Part shown: one piece after another, positions 24,818-35,840 of the stretch
Position numbering within the stretch: the stretch's first letter is position 1
How the letters are laid out: the number at the start of each line of letters is the position of its first letter
DNA from: Poindextera sp036494815
GTDB taxonomy: Bacteria; Pseudomonadota; Alphaproteobacteria; Caulobacterales; Caulobacteraceae
Assembly (NCBI GenBank): GCA_036494815.1
Contig: DASXNV010000107.1
Coordinates: forward strand, 1 to 64,000
Direction of reading: 5' to 3'
DNA length: 64,000 nucleotides
Program-made: the position numbers and the translations under genes
Notes under the pieces: generated by a model
The model's input: only the letters and a program-made list of their open reading frames with translations
What the model was told of the DNA's origin: nothing
The model's database searches: none

Positions 24818-25759
24818 TTGGATAGCGGGCGACATTCAGGTGATGCGCAGCCGGGCGAGGCGGTCGCCGCCCTGCGCCGGGGCGGCCTGATCATCCTGCC
24901 CACCGAGACCGTCTATGGCCTGGCCGCCGACGCCGCCAACCCCGCCGCCGTGGCCGCGATCTATGCCGCCAAGGGCCGCCCCAGCTTCAACCCCCTGATC
25001 GCCCACGTCACCGGCCTGGCCGCCGCCGAGCGGTTCGCACGGCTGGACGCGCGCGCGCTTCGATTGGCCGAGGCCTTCTGGCCCGGCCCCCTGACCTTGG
25101 TCGTCCCGATCCACGCCACCGAAGCGGTCTGCGACCTGGCGCGGGCCGGGCTCGACACGGTCGCCGTGCGCGCGCCTGGCCATCCCCTGGCCCGGACGGT
25201 GCTGGAGGCGTTCGGCGGCCCGGTGGTCGCGCCCTCGGCCAACCGCTCCGGCCGGCCCAGCCCCACCACCTTCGCCGACGCAGTGGAAGAGACCGGTTTC
25301 GCGGCCCAGGCCGCCCTGGATGGCGGACCCTGCGCCGTGGGCCTGGAATCCACGGTCGTAGCGGTGCTGGACGGGCCGGTGCGCCTGCTTCGCCCCGGCG
25401 CAGTGACGCGGGCGCAGATCGAAAGCCTGGTCGGGCCGCTCGCCGAGGCCGAGGCCGACGCCAGGCGCTCGCCGGGGCGCCTGACCCTGCACTATGCGCC
25501 CAACGCCCCGGTGCGCCTGAAGGCGGATGGGCCGAAAGCCGGCGAGGTGTTCCTGGGCTTTGGACCGTCGCACCCCGATGATGGCTTGAACCTCAGCCCC
25601 AAGGGCGACACCCGCGAGGCCGCCGCCAACCTCTTCGCCTATCTGCGCGCCGCCGATCGCCGCCAACCTTTGGCTATCGCCGTGGCGCCCATCCCAGATG
25701 ACGACCTGGGCGAGGCCATCAATGACCGCCTGAGCCGGGCGGCGGGGTTTGTGGGCTAG
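24818..25759 (+). CDS. Threonylcarbamoyl-AMP synthase (Sua5 type)
   Basis: A 313-residue enzyme making threonylcarbamoyl-AMP from threonine, bicarbonate and ATP, for the t6A modification of tRNAs reading ANN codons. The YrdC domain (1-190) shows GLIILPTETVYGLAADA, the KGRPSFNPLIAHV motif and SANRSGRPSPTT; the C-terminal Sua5 domain (200-313) includes SPGRLTLHYAP. The only start that keeps the conserved N-terminus is TTG (MDSGRHSGD), with GGGGA upstream; an ATG 7 bases earlier is out of frame. It is the long Sua5 form rather than short TsaC. Confidence 0.92.
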   Translation: MDSGRHSGDAQPGEAVAALRRGGLIILPTETVYGLAADAANPAAVAAIYAAKGRPSFNPLIAHVTGLAAAERFARLDARALRLAEAFWPGPLTLVVPIHATEAVCDLARAGLDTVAVRAPGHPLARTVLEAFGGPVVAPSANRSGRPSPTTFADAVEETGFAAQAALDGGPCAVGLESTVVAVLDGPVRLLRPGAVTRAQIESLVGPLAEAEADARRSPGRLTLHYAPNAPVRLKADGPKAGEVFLGFGPSHPDDGLNLSPKGDTREAAANLFAYLRAADRRQPLAIAVAPIPDDDLGEAINDRLSRAAGFVG

Positions 25760-25801
25760 GCGCGTCTGGCCTGAAGACCTGGCCCAACCTATTCTGCCCC
25801 C

Positions 25802-27211
25802 ATGACCAAGCCTGTTCCCGCCGACGTGCTCGCGAAGCTGAAATCCGCTCTCGGCGAGGATGGCTGGAGCGACGATCCCGATCGGTTGGCGCCCAAGCTG
25901 GTGGAATGGCGTGACCGGTGGCGGGGGACAACGCCGCTGCTGGCCCTGCCGCGCACCACCGCCGAGGTGGCGGCGGTGGTCGAGATCTGTGCTGAGGCGG
26001 GCGTGGCGATAACGCCCCAGGGCGGCAATACCGGCCTGGTGGGCGGGCAGATTCCACAGGGCGAGATCCTGCTGTCGCTGGAGCGGATGCGGGCGGTGCG
26101 CGATCTGGATGTGTTTGACGACGTGATCGAGGTCGAGGCGGGCGCAACCCTGGTGGCGGTGCAGGAAGCGGCCCTTGCGGCGGATCGTTTTTTTCCGGTG
26201 AGCCTGGCTTCGGAGGGATCGGCCAGCATCGGCGGCCTGATCTCCACCAATGCCGGCGGCGTCGGCGTGCTGCGCTACGGGACCATGCGCGCCCAGGTGC
26301 TGGGGCTGGAGGCGGTGCTGCCCAATGGCGAGATCTGGAATGGCCTCAAACGTCTACGCAAGGACAATACCGGCTATGATCTCAAACAGCTTCTGATCGG
26401 CGCCGAGGGTACATTGGGCGTGATCACCGCGGCCAGCCTGAAGCTCTATCCGATCCTGCCCTCACGCGCCGTGGCCTTTGTCGGCTTGCGTCGCCCCCAC
26501 GACGCCATCGCCCTTCTGGCTCGGGCCAAGATCGAGACCGGCGGGGCGCTGGAGGCGTTTGAGCTGATCGGTCGGCCCGGCATGGGTTTGGTCATGAAGA
26601 ACATTCCCGACCAGCGCGAGCCTCTCGCCGAGCCCCACGCCTGGTACGTGCTGATCGAGACCGCCAGCGGCGAGCCGGGAACCGCCGAGGCGGCCATGGA
26701 GCGGCTGCTGGCCCAGGCCCTCGAGGACGACCTGATTCAGGACGCCGCGATCGCCCAGACCGAGACCCAGGCCAAGGCGTTCTGGGCCCTGCGCGAGCAC
26801 CAGTCCGGCGCCCAGAAGCCGGAAGGGCCATGCTGGAAACACGACGTCTCGGTCCCGGTGTCTCGGATCGCCGATTTCATGGTCGCCGCCGCCGCGGCGA
26901 TGGACGCGCTCGAGCCTGGCGCCCGCGTGGTCGCCTTCGGCCATGTGGGCGACGGCAATGTCCATTACGATGTGCTGGCGCCGGCGGGCGTCTCGGGCGA
27001 GGCGCATGGCGCCCTGCGCGACGCCGCCGCGCGGCGGGTCTATGACATCGTCGCCAGCATGGGTGGCTCGATCTCGGCCGAACACGGTCTAGGCTCGATG
27101 AAGACCGACGAGGCGCTGCGCTACAAGCCCCCTGCCGAAATCACAGCCTTGCGGGCCATCCGCGCGGCGCTGGACCCCCAGCGGATCATGAACCCGCGCG
27201 TGCTGTTTTAG
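25802..27211 (+). CDS. FAD-linked D-2-hydroxyacid dehydrogenase (D2HGDH/GlcD-like)
   Basis: A 469-residue VAO-family flavoprotein. The N-terminal FAD_binding_4 domain shows AITPQGGNTGLVGGQ and SLASEGSASIGGLISTNAGG. The C-terminal FAD-oxidase domain has the metal/substrate His motifs FGHVGDGNVHYDV and SISAEHGLGSMK. This set matches D-2-hydroxyglutarate or D-lactate dehydrogenases. D-2-hydroxyglutarate dehydrogenase is a likely role, since 3-phosphoglycerate dehydrogenase makes that by-product; this is inference. It lies 42 bases after the Sua5 gene. Confidence 0.9.
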   Translation: MTKPVPADVLAKLKSALGEDGWSDDPDRLAPKLVEWRDRWRGTTPLLALPRTTAEVAAVVEICAEAGVAITPQGGNTGLVGGQIPQGEILLSLERMRAVRDLDVFDDVIEVEAGATLVAVQEAALAADRFFPVSLASEGSASIGGLISTNAGGVGVLRYGTMRAQVLGLEAVLPNGEIWNGLKRLRKDNTGYDLKQLLIGAEGTLGVITAASLKLYPILPSRAVAFVGLRRPHDAIALLARAKIETGGALEAFELIGRPGMGLVMKNIPDQREPLAEPHAWYVLIETASGEPGTAEAAMERLLAQALEDDLIQDAAIAQTETQAKAFWALREHQSGAQKPEGPCWKHDVSVPVSRIADFMVAAAAAMDALEPGARVVAFGHVGDGNVHYDVLAPAGVSGEAHGALRDAAARRVYDIVASMGGSISAEHGLGSMKTDEALRYKPPAEITALRAIRAALDPQRIMNPRVLF

Positions 27212-27286
27212 ATCGCCGCAGAGCTTGTGCTCCAAAGCCTGGCTTTTGACTCGCGCTGGGCCGTAGGGCGGATTATCTCCGGTCCC

Positions 27287-28063
27287 ATGCTGATCGTCCT
27301 GTCTCCCGCCAAGTCGCTCGATTTCACCCCCGCGGCGCACGACACCCCTCTGACCACGCCGCAGCTGAAGGACGACATCGCCGAGCTGGCCAAGGTCACG
27401 CGCAAGCTCAGGCGGGGCGACCTGAAGCGGCTTATGTCGATCTCGGACAAGCTGGCGGATCTGAACTTCGATCGATTCCAGGCTTTCGATCCGGCCTGCG
27501 ACGACGGCCTGCAGGCGGTGATCGCCTTCAACGGCGATGTCTACGACGGCCTGGACGCGCGCAGCCTCGACAAGCAGGGCCTGGCCTGGGCGCAGGAGCG
27601 GGTGCGGATCCTGTCCGGCCTCTATGGCGTGTTGAGGCCCCTAGACGCCATCCAGCCCTATCGATTGGAGATGGGTATCCGCCTGAAGACCCGGCGCGGG
27701 TCCAGCCTCTATGACTTCTGGCGCAAACAGGTGACGCCGAGCCTCAACCAGGTGCTGGAGGCCCAGGCCGATCCGACCCTGATCAACCTGGCCAGCCAGG
27801 AATATTTTGGCTCGGTGGATACGGCGGGGCTGAAGGCCCCGGTGATCACCTGCCACTTCAAGGAAATCCGCCCGGGCGAGGCGCCGCGGATGCTCAGCTT
27901 CTACGCTAAGAAGGCCCGCGGTCTGATGGCGCGCTACGCCATCGACCACCGGATCGACCGGGCCGAGGCCCTGAAAGGGTTCGATAGCGCCGGCTACGCC
28001 TATCAGGCGGCGCTATCGACCGATGCGGACTGGACCTTCTGCCGCCCGCATCCGCTGGCCTGA
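27287..28063 (+). CDS. yaaA: YaaA family peroxide-stress protein
   Basis: A 258-residue YaaA/DUF328 protein. In E. coli YaaA lowers free intracellular iron during H2O2 stress and is OxyR-regulated; the fold binds DNA. Matching segments are MLIVLSPAKSLDF, FNGDVYDGLDA, ILSGLYGVLRPLDAIQPYRL, EMGIRLKT and the end RAEALKGFDSAGYAY. The ATG preceding LIVLSPAKSLDF is the family start; the upstream open frame is not conserved. A Nudix gene follows with 4 bases between. Confidence 0.94.
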   Translation: MLIVLSPAKSLDFTPAAHDTPLTTPQLKDDIAELAKVTRKLRRGDLKRLMSISDKLADLNFDRFQAFDPACDDGLQAVIAFNGDVYDGLDARSLDKQGLAWAQERVRILSGLYGVLRPLDAIQPYRLEMGIRLKTRRGSSLYDFWRKQVTPSLNQVLEAQADPTLINLASQEYFGSVDTAGLKAPVITCHFKEIRPGEAPRMLSFYAKKARGLMARYAIDHRIDRAEALKGFDSAGYAYQAALSTDADWTFCRPHPLA

Positions 28064-28067
28064 CCCC

Positions 28068-28502
28068 GTGACCTCCAGCGATCCCGTCCGTCGCCCGACC
28101 CCTTGCGTGGGGGTTGTCTGTTTCCGGGCGGGCGAGGTGCTGCTGATCCAGCGGGGCAAGGCGCCGCGACTGGGCCAGTGGAGCATACCCGGCGGGCGCA
28201 TGGAGTTCGGCGAGAGCGTGCACGCCGCCGCCCTGCGCGAACTGAAGGAAGAGACCGGGATCGAGGCGAAAATCCTGGGCCTGGTGGATGTGGTCGACAG
28301 CCTGGACGCCAAGGCCGATTGGCATGGGGTGCTGGTGGACTACGCGGCGCGCTGGACTGCGGGTGAGCCGGTGGCCGGAGACGATGCCGCCGCCGCGCGG
28401 TTCCTGCCGCTGGACGAGGCCCTGTCCAAGGTGGACTGGGACGAGACCCGCCGGGTGATCGCCCTGGCCTGGGAGCGGTTCGGCGCGGCCGACGAGGCTT
28501 GA
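28068..28502 (+). CDS. Nudix hydrolase
   Basis: A 144-residue Nudix protein cleaving a nucleoside diphosphate linked to another moiety. The full Nudix box is present (GGRMEFGESVHAAALRELKE then ETG). The N-terminal TPCVGVVCFRAGEVLLIQRG and IPGGRMEFGE are typical of ADP-ribose pyrophosphatase/MutT-like housecleaning enzymes. The start is GTG five bases after the yaaA stop. Substrate is unknown. Confidence 0.9.
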   Translation: MTSSDPVRRPTPCVGVVCFRAGEVLLIQRGKAPRLGQWSIPGGRMEFGESVHAAALRELKEETGIEAKILGLVDVVDSLDAKADWHGVLVDYAARWTAGEPVAGDDAAAARFLPLDEALSKVDWDETRRVIALAWERFGAADEA

Positions 28503-28568
28503 CGGCCCGCCCATAAGCCGGCTCTTCGTCGAACAACTGTTCGAAATCGATCCGGGAAGGAACACGCC

Positions 28569-29351
28569 ATGGCCTACGCGCCGTTTGATCTGAAGGGGAA
28601 GGTGGCTCTGGTCACTGGCGGCAATCGCGGCATCGGATTTGGCATGGCCGAGGCCATGGCTCAAGCCGGCGCCGACATCGTCATCTGGGGCTCGAACGCG
28701 CAGGCCAATCTGGCGGCCGAGGGCAAGCTGACCGACTATGGCGTCCGCGTCCTGGCCCAGCAGGTCAATGTGGCCGACGAGGCGGCGGTCGTGGCGGCCA
28801 TGGCCGAGGCGGCGACCGCCATGGGCCGGATCGACACCGTGATCGCCAATGCCGGCATCGGCGGCGGGGCCCCGTCCTTCTCCGAGATGAGCGTCGAGAT
28901 CTGGCGGCGGGTCTTGAGCGTCAATCTGGACGGGGTGTTCTTCACCTGCCGCGAGGCCTGCAAACATATGGTCGAGCGGGCCAAGGGCGGGGACGCCGGC
29001 GGTTCGATCGCGGTGGTCGCCTCCCTGGCCGCCATCGAGGGCGCCGCCCGCAACGAAGCCTATGCGGCCACCAAGGGCGCGGTGATCTCGCTGATGAAGT
29101 CGATCGCGGTGGAGCATGCCCGCTACGGCGTGCGCGCCAACGCCATCCTGCCTGGTTGGATCGCCACCGACATGACCGAAGGCGCCCAGAGTTCGGACAA
29201 TTTCAACGCCAAGGTCATCACCCGCGTGCCCATGCGCCGCTGGGGCGAGCCAGCCGATTTCGGCGGCCTTGCGGTCTATCTGGCGTCGGACGCATCAGCC
29301 TTCCACACCGGCGACAGCTTCCTGATCGACGGGGGCTACGCGATCTTCTGA
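28569..29351 (+). CDS. Short-chain dehydrogenase/reductase
   Basis: A 260-residue classical SDR oxidoreductase using NAD(P)(H). It shows TGGNRGIGFGMA (cofactor glycine motif), NAGIGGG, the catalytic Ser in VVASLAAIEG and the YAATK Tyr/Lys pair, then the tail GDSFLIDGGYAIF. The substrate is not deducible; FabG-like or glucose-dehydrogenase-like activities are possible. GGAAGGA lies upstream of the ATG. It is convergent with secA, 18 bases away. Confidence 0.92.
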   Translation: MAYAPFDLKGKVALVTGGNRGIGFGMAEAMAQAGADIVIWGSNAQANLAAEGKLTDYGVRVLAQQVNVADEAAVVAAMAEAATAMGRIDTVIANAGIGGGAPSFSEMSVEIWRRVLSVNLDGVFFTCREACKHMVERAKGGDAGGSIAVVASLAAIEGAARNEAYAATKGAVISLMKSIAVEHARYGVRANAILPGWIATDMTEGAQSSDNFNAKVITRVPMRRWGEPADFGGLAVYLASDASAFHTGDSFLIDGGYAIF

Positions 29352-29369
29352 TCGCGGAGGCCCGACCCG

Positions 29370-32141
<2,772 letters not shown>

Positions 32142-32308
32142 GCGAAGGAGATCCGGATAAAGCTGGCGGGATGACGGCCGCTTGGGGACTGCTCTAAGTC
32201 CTTGGCCTGCTCGAAAACCGCTGAATTTTTGCGCGCGCGAGACTTAAGCAGCGACCCCGCCAGTGTCAACGCAGGGCGGCTCAGATGGCGAGTTCCAGCG
32301 CGGGCCGA

Positions 32309-33136
32309 TCAGAGCCGGATATTATCGATCAGGCGGGTGGCGCCAAAGCGCACGGCCAGGGAGATCAAGGCGCCATGGCTCACCTGGTCCAGCTCTTCCA
32401 GGCTGTCGGGATCGGCGACGCTCACATAGTCGACGCCGCCTTCCGGAACCTGGGCCAGGGTGGCGTGAACGGCTGCGCGCAAGGCTTCGGCGCTGGTTTC
32501 ACCGTCAGCATGGCGGGCTTCAGCGGCTTTGAGCGCGCGGTAGAGCACGGTGGCCCGCTCGCGCTGGCTGGGGTCCAGATAGGCGTTGCGGCTGCTCATG
32601 GCCAGACCGTCGGGCTCGCGCACGGTGGGGCAGACCACCACTTCGCAGGGGAAATTCAGGTCGCGGACCAGTTTGCGGATCACCACGCACTGCTGGGCGT
32701 CCTTCTGGCCGAAATAGGCGCGGGTGGGCTGGGTGATGTTGAACAGCTTGGCCACCACCGTGGCGACGCCGGTGAAATGCACCGGGCGAACCGCGCCCTC
32801 CAGCCGCTCGGTGACGCCGCCGACCTCGATGCTGACATCGTAGCCGTCGGGATAGATTTCGCTGACTTCGGGGGTGAAGGCCAGGTCGGCGCCGGCGGCC
32901 TCGATCTGCTCCAGGTCCCGGGCCAGGGCGCGGGGATAGCGGCCGAAATCCTCGTGCGGCGCAAACTGGGTCGGGTTGACGAAGATGGTCACTGCGGCGG
33001 CCCCGCACTCGGCCTTGGCCCGCCGCACCAGGCTCAAATGGCCTTCGTGCAGAAAGCCCATGGTCGGCACGACGCCCAGGCCGGGCAGGGCGGCCCGGGC
33101 CGCGCGAAACTCGGCGATGGTCTTGCAGATCTTCAC
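32309..33136 (-). CDS. panC: Pantothenate synthetase
   Basis: A 275-residue ATP-dependent ligase joining pantoate and beta-alanine to make pantothenate, the coenzyme A precursor. It has the HIGH-type nucleotide motif VVPTMGFLHEGHLSLVRRA, IFVNPTQFAPHEDF, TRAYFGQKDAQQ and the KMSKS equivalent AMSSRNAYL. Its ATG overlaps the panB stop by 4 bases (ATGA), a coupled panB-panC operon. No panD or panE lies in the window. Confidence 0.97.
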   Translation of the reverse strand: MKICKTIAEFRAARAALPGLGVVPTMGFLHEGHLSLVRRAKAECGAAAVTIFVNPTQFAPHEDFGRYPRALARDLEQIEAAGADLAFTPEVSEIYPDGYDVSIEVGGVTERLEGAVRPVHFTGVATVVAKLFNITQPTRAYFGQKDAQQCVVIRKLVRDLNFPCEVVVCPTVREPDGLAMSSRNAYLDPSQRERATVLYRALKAAEARHADGETSAEALRAAVHATLAQVPEGGVDYVSVADPDSLEELDQVSHGALISLAVRFGATRLIDNIRL

Positions 33137-33942
33137 GCGTCGTCTTTCTTGGCGGCGACGCTCTGGGCGTCGGTCGGGAAGGCGCCTTGGCGCACCTCGT
33201 CGGCATAGGCTTTCAGCGCCGCCTCGATGGCCTTGCCGATCTCGGCATAGACCTTGGCATGGCGCGGCGGCTTGCCGTCGAACAGGCCCAGTATGTCGTG
33301 CCAGACCTGCACCTGGCCGTCGCAGCCGACCCCAGCCCCGATGCCGATCACCGGAATGGCCAGGCTCTGGCTGACCTTGCGGCCCAGGGCTTTGGGCACC
33401 AGTTCCAGCACCACGGCGAAGGCGCCGGCGGCCTCCAGGGCCAGGGCGTCGTCTAGCAGCTTCTGGGCCGCGTCTGCGTCCTTGGCCTGGGCCCGGGCGC
33501 CCAACTGGTGGGTGGACTGGGGCGTATAACCCAGATGGCCCATGACCGGCACGCCCAGCTGCACCAACCGCTGGATGATCGGGACCACGTGGCCCGCGCC
33601 CTCAAGCTTGACCGCCTGGACCCCGGCTTCCTGCATCATGCGGCCGCTGGCGCGCACGGCGTCTTCCAGGTTGGCGTAGGTTAAAAACGGCAGGTCGCCG
33701 ACCACCAGGGCCGCCGTCGATCCCCGCACCACGGCCGCGGCGTGCCGGACCATATCCTCCAGGGTCACCGGCAGGGTGGTCGAATGGCCGTGCACCACCA
33801 TGCCCAGGGAATCGCCCACCAGGATGATCGGCAGGCCGGCCCGGTCGACCAGGGCGGCGGAGGGGGTGTCATAGGCGGTGACCATGGCGATTCGCTCGCC
33901 TCGCCGTTTCATCGCCTGAACGTCGCGGATGGTGGTGCGCAT
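33133..33942 (-). CDS. panB: Ketopantoate hydroxymethyltransferase
   Basis: A 269-residue TIM-barrel enzyme transferring a hydroxymethyl group from methylene-tetrahydrofolate to 2-oxoisovalerate. Features are MVTAYDTPSAALVDRAGLP, LVGDSLGMVVHGHSTTLPV with the metal Asp, VKLEGA, and IPVIGIGAGVGCDGQVQVWHD. The start ATG (MRTTIRDVQAMKRRGE) has GGGGGAG upstream; the frame stays open beyond it but without homology. First gene of the panB-panC operon. Confidence 0.97.
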   Translation of the reverse strand: MRTTIRDVQAMKRRGERIAMVTAYDTPSAALVDRAGLPIILVGDSLGMVVHGHSTTLPVTLEDMVRHAAAVVRGSTAALVVGDLPFLTYANLEDAVRASGRMMQEAGVQAVKLEGAGHVVPIIQRLVQLGVPVMGHLGYTPQSTHQLGARAQAKDADAAQKLLDDALALEAAGAFAVVLELVPKALGRKVSQSLAIPVIGIGAGVGCDGQVQVWHDILGLFDGKPPRHAKVYAEIGKAIEAALKAYADEVRQGAFPTDAQSVAAKKDDA

Positions 33943-34073
33943 ATGGGCTCCCCCGCGGTCCCGGACGGTCCGCGGCACGCCAGTATCGCCCAGGCGGCGT
34001 GGGGGCAAGGGTGCTGACGTCAGGGAAGGATGGCGGCGCCCACCCCAGCGACGGGGCGGGCGCCGGTTGGGGT

Positions 34074-34694
34074 TCAGGCCGCCGCGGCCGCGCTCGGCCG
34101 CGCCGCCATGCGCTCGAACCAGGCGGTCAGGTTCTTGTTGGCCGGGTCCAGGGGCTGGCCGACCTGGGCGCCGAAGCCCAGGAAGACGAACAGCAGGATG
34201 TCGGCCAGGCTGATCTTGTCGCCGGCGATGAAGGCGCGGCCCGCGATCAAGCCGTCCAGCCAGGCCAGCTTTTCCTTGGCCAGCAGTTTCAGGTCGTCGG
34301 CGGCCTGCGGCAGGGTGCGCATGCGGCTTTGGAACAGAGCCAAGCCTTGCGAGTAGCGAAAGCCGTTGGTCAGGGGCTCGCAGACATTGATGTCCACCCG
34401 ACGGGTCCACATACGCGTTATCGCCCGTTCCTCGGCGGTGTCGCCGATCAGAGACGGGCCCTCGCCGATCTCGTCGAGATATTCGCAGATGGCGGTGATC
34501 TCACAGAGCACTACGCCGTCGTCGAGTTCCAGGGCCGGGGTCTGGCCGGCGGGATTCTTGGCCGTATAGGGCGCCTGGCGGTTTTCACCCCCCATCAGGT
34601 CGATCTCCACCCGCGGCGGATTGAGGCTCTTTTCGGCCATGAACATCTTCACCACGCCGGGATTGGGCCCGATCGAATTATAGAATTTCATCAT
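34074..34694 (-). CDS. Glutathione S-transferase family protein
   Basis: A 206-residue two-domain GST. The thioredoxin-like N-terminal domain shows KFYNSIGPNPGVVKMFMAEK, a cis-Pro site NPAGQTPALELDDG and CEITAICEYLDE, which binds the gamma-glutamyl part. The all-helical C-terminal half has FIAGDKISLADILLFVF with the capping-box Asp. The tail is Ala-rich. It may detoxify electrophiles with glutathione; substrate unknown. It lies 132 bases upstream of panB in the same direction. The start is ATGATG, so either Met may be used. Confidence 0.9.
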   Translation of the reverse strand: MMKFYNSIGPNPGVVKMFMAEKSLNPPRVEIDLMGGENRQAPYTAKNPAGQTPALELDDGVVLCEITAICEYLDEIGEGPSLIGDTAEERAITRMWTRRVDINVCEPLTNGFRYSQGLALFQSRMRTLPQAADDLKLLAKEKLAWLDGLIAGRAFIAGDKISLADILLFVFLGFGAQVGQPLDPANKNLTAWFERMAARPSAAAAA

Positions 34695-34856
34695 GTCTCC
34701 CCATCGCCGGCGATCTGGGCCGGTCTTCAGCGGTCATCGCCGGCGCGGACGGCCTGGCGACTGCGCGCAAACATGGCGCGCCGCAGCGAATATGGCTAGG
34801 AAGCGAACGTAACGGCGGGGCGCATTTTCGGCCCGGTGGGGCTTTTCGAAACGCGC

Positions 34857-35840
34857 ATGCAGGCCAGCGTCATCCTATCGCTTTCGGTTCGGCGAGCCGT
34901 CCTGGTCGCTATTGTTGTGTGCGCCCTTTCAGGTTGCGGCAAGAAGGGCGCCCAGCCCGAGGCGCCCGAGCCCGGCGACGTGGCGGTCGCCACCGTCAAC
35001 GGCGAAACCGTCTGGACCTCGGACGTCAAGCGCGAGGCGGCGAGCGAAGGCCTGATCGCCGAGGGCGATCCTCTGGACGCCGTCTCCGAGCCCTTCCACC
35101 GGGCGCTGGATGAGGTCATCGACCAGAAGCTGCTGGCCACGGAGGCGGTCAAACGCAATCTGGAGAACGAGCCAGCGGCCAAGCGCCGCCTCGCCGCCGC
35201 GCGCGAACATATCCTGGGGGACATGCTGGTTGAGACCATGGTCGAGCAGGCGGCCAACGATAACGCCATCCGCGGCCTCTATCAGGAGCAGCTCAAGCTC
35301 TCCAAACAGGCTGAGGAATTCCACGCCCGCCAGATCATCACCGCCAGCCAGGCGGACGGCGATGCGGTAAGGAAGCTCTTGGCCAGCGGGGCCTCGTTCG
35401 AGGCCCTGGCCATGGAGCGATCGATCGATGCGGCGACCCGGTTCAATGGCGGCGACCTTGGCTATTTCACCGCAGACGTCATGCCCGACACCTACGCCGC
35501 GGCGCTGAAGACCGCCAAACCGGGCGCCCTTGTTGGCCCGTTCAAGGCCGACGCCGGTTGGGTGCTGTTGAAAGTGGAGGATCGCCGGCCCGAGGCGCCC
35601 ATCACCCTGGAACAGGCGCGCCCGCAGATCGTTCGCTTTCTGACCTATGACGAGGTGCGCGATCTGATCGAGAAGCTGCGCGGACAGAGCCGGGTCAGGG
35701 TGCTGATTGGGCCGGCCCAGGGCGGCGGCGCGCACGAACCGGCCTCGGCGCCCGCACCTGGGGCCGCCTCGGCCGCCGAGCGGGCCTTGACGTCGTTGGA
35801 TACCCAGATGCACAGCAAAGGGCTGAGGAAGTCGCCATGA
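34857..35840 (+). CDS. PpiC-type peptidyl-prolyl isomerase, lipoprotein
   Basis: A 327-residue parvulin-family foldase. The signal sequence ends in a lipobox (VVCALSGC-GKKG), so the mature protein should be lipid-anchored. It has a SurA/PpiD-like N-terminal helical region (VATVNGETVWTSDVKREA, LDEVIDQKLLATEAVKR) and a parvulin domain (EEFHARQIITAS, RFNGGDLGYF, VGPFKADAGWVLLKVEDR). It likely assists folding of exported proteins, consistent with secA nearby. ATG 34857 was preferred to GTG 34836 because it directly precedes the signal peptide. The stop overlaps argJ (ATGA). Confidence 0.9.
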   Translation: MQASVILSLSVRRAVLVAIVVCALSGCGKKGAQPEAPEPGDVAVATVNGETVWTSDVKREAASEGLIAEGDPLDAVSEPFHRALDEVIDQKLLATEAVKRNLENEPAAKRRLAAAREHILGDMLVETMVEQAANDNAIRGLYQEQLKLSKQAEEFHARQIITASQADGDAVRKLLASGASFEALAMERSIDAATRFNGGDLGYFTADVMPDTYAAALKTAKPGALVGPFKADAGWVLLKVEDRRPEAPITLEQARPQIVRFLTYDEVRDLIEKLRGQSRVRVLIGPAQGGGAHEPASAPAPGAASAAERALTSLDTQMHSKGLRKSP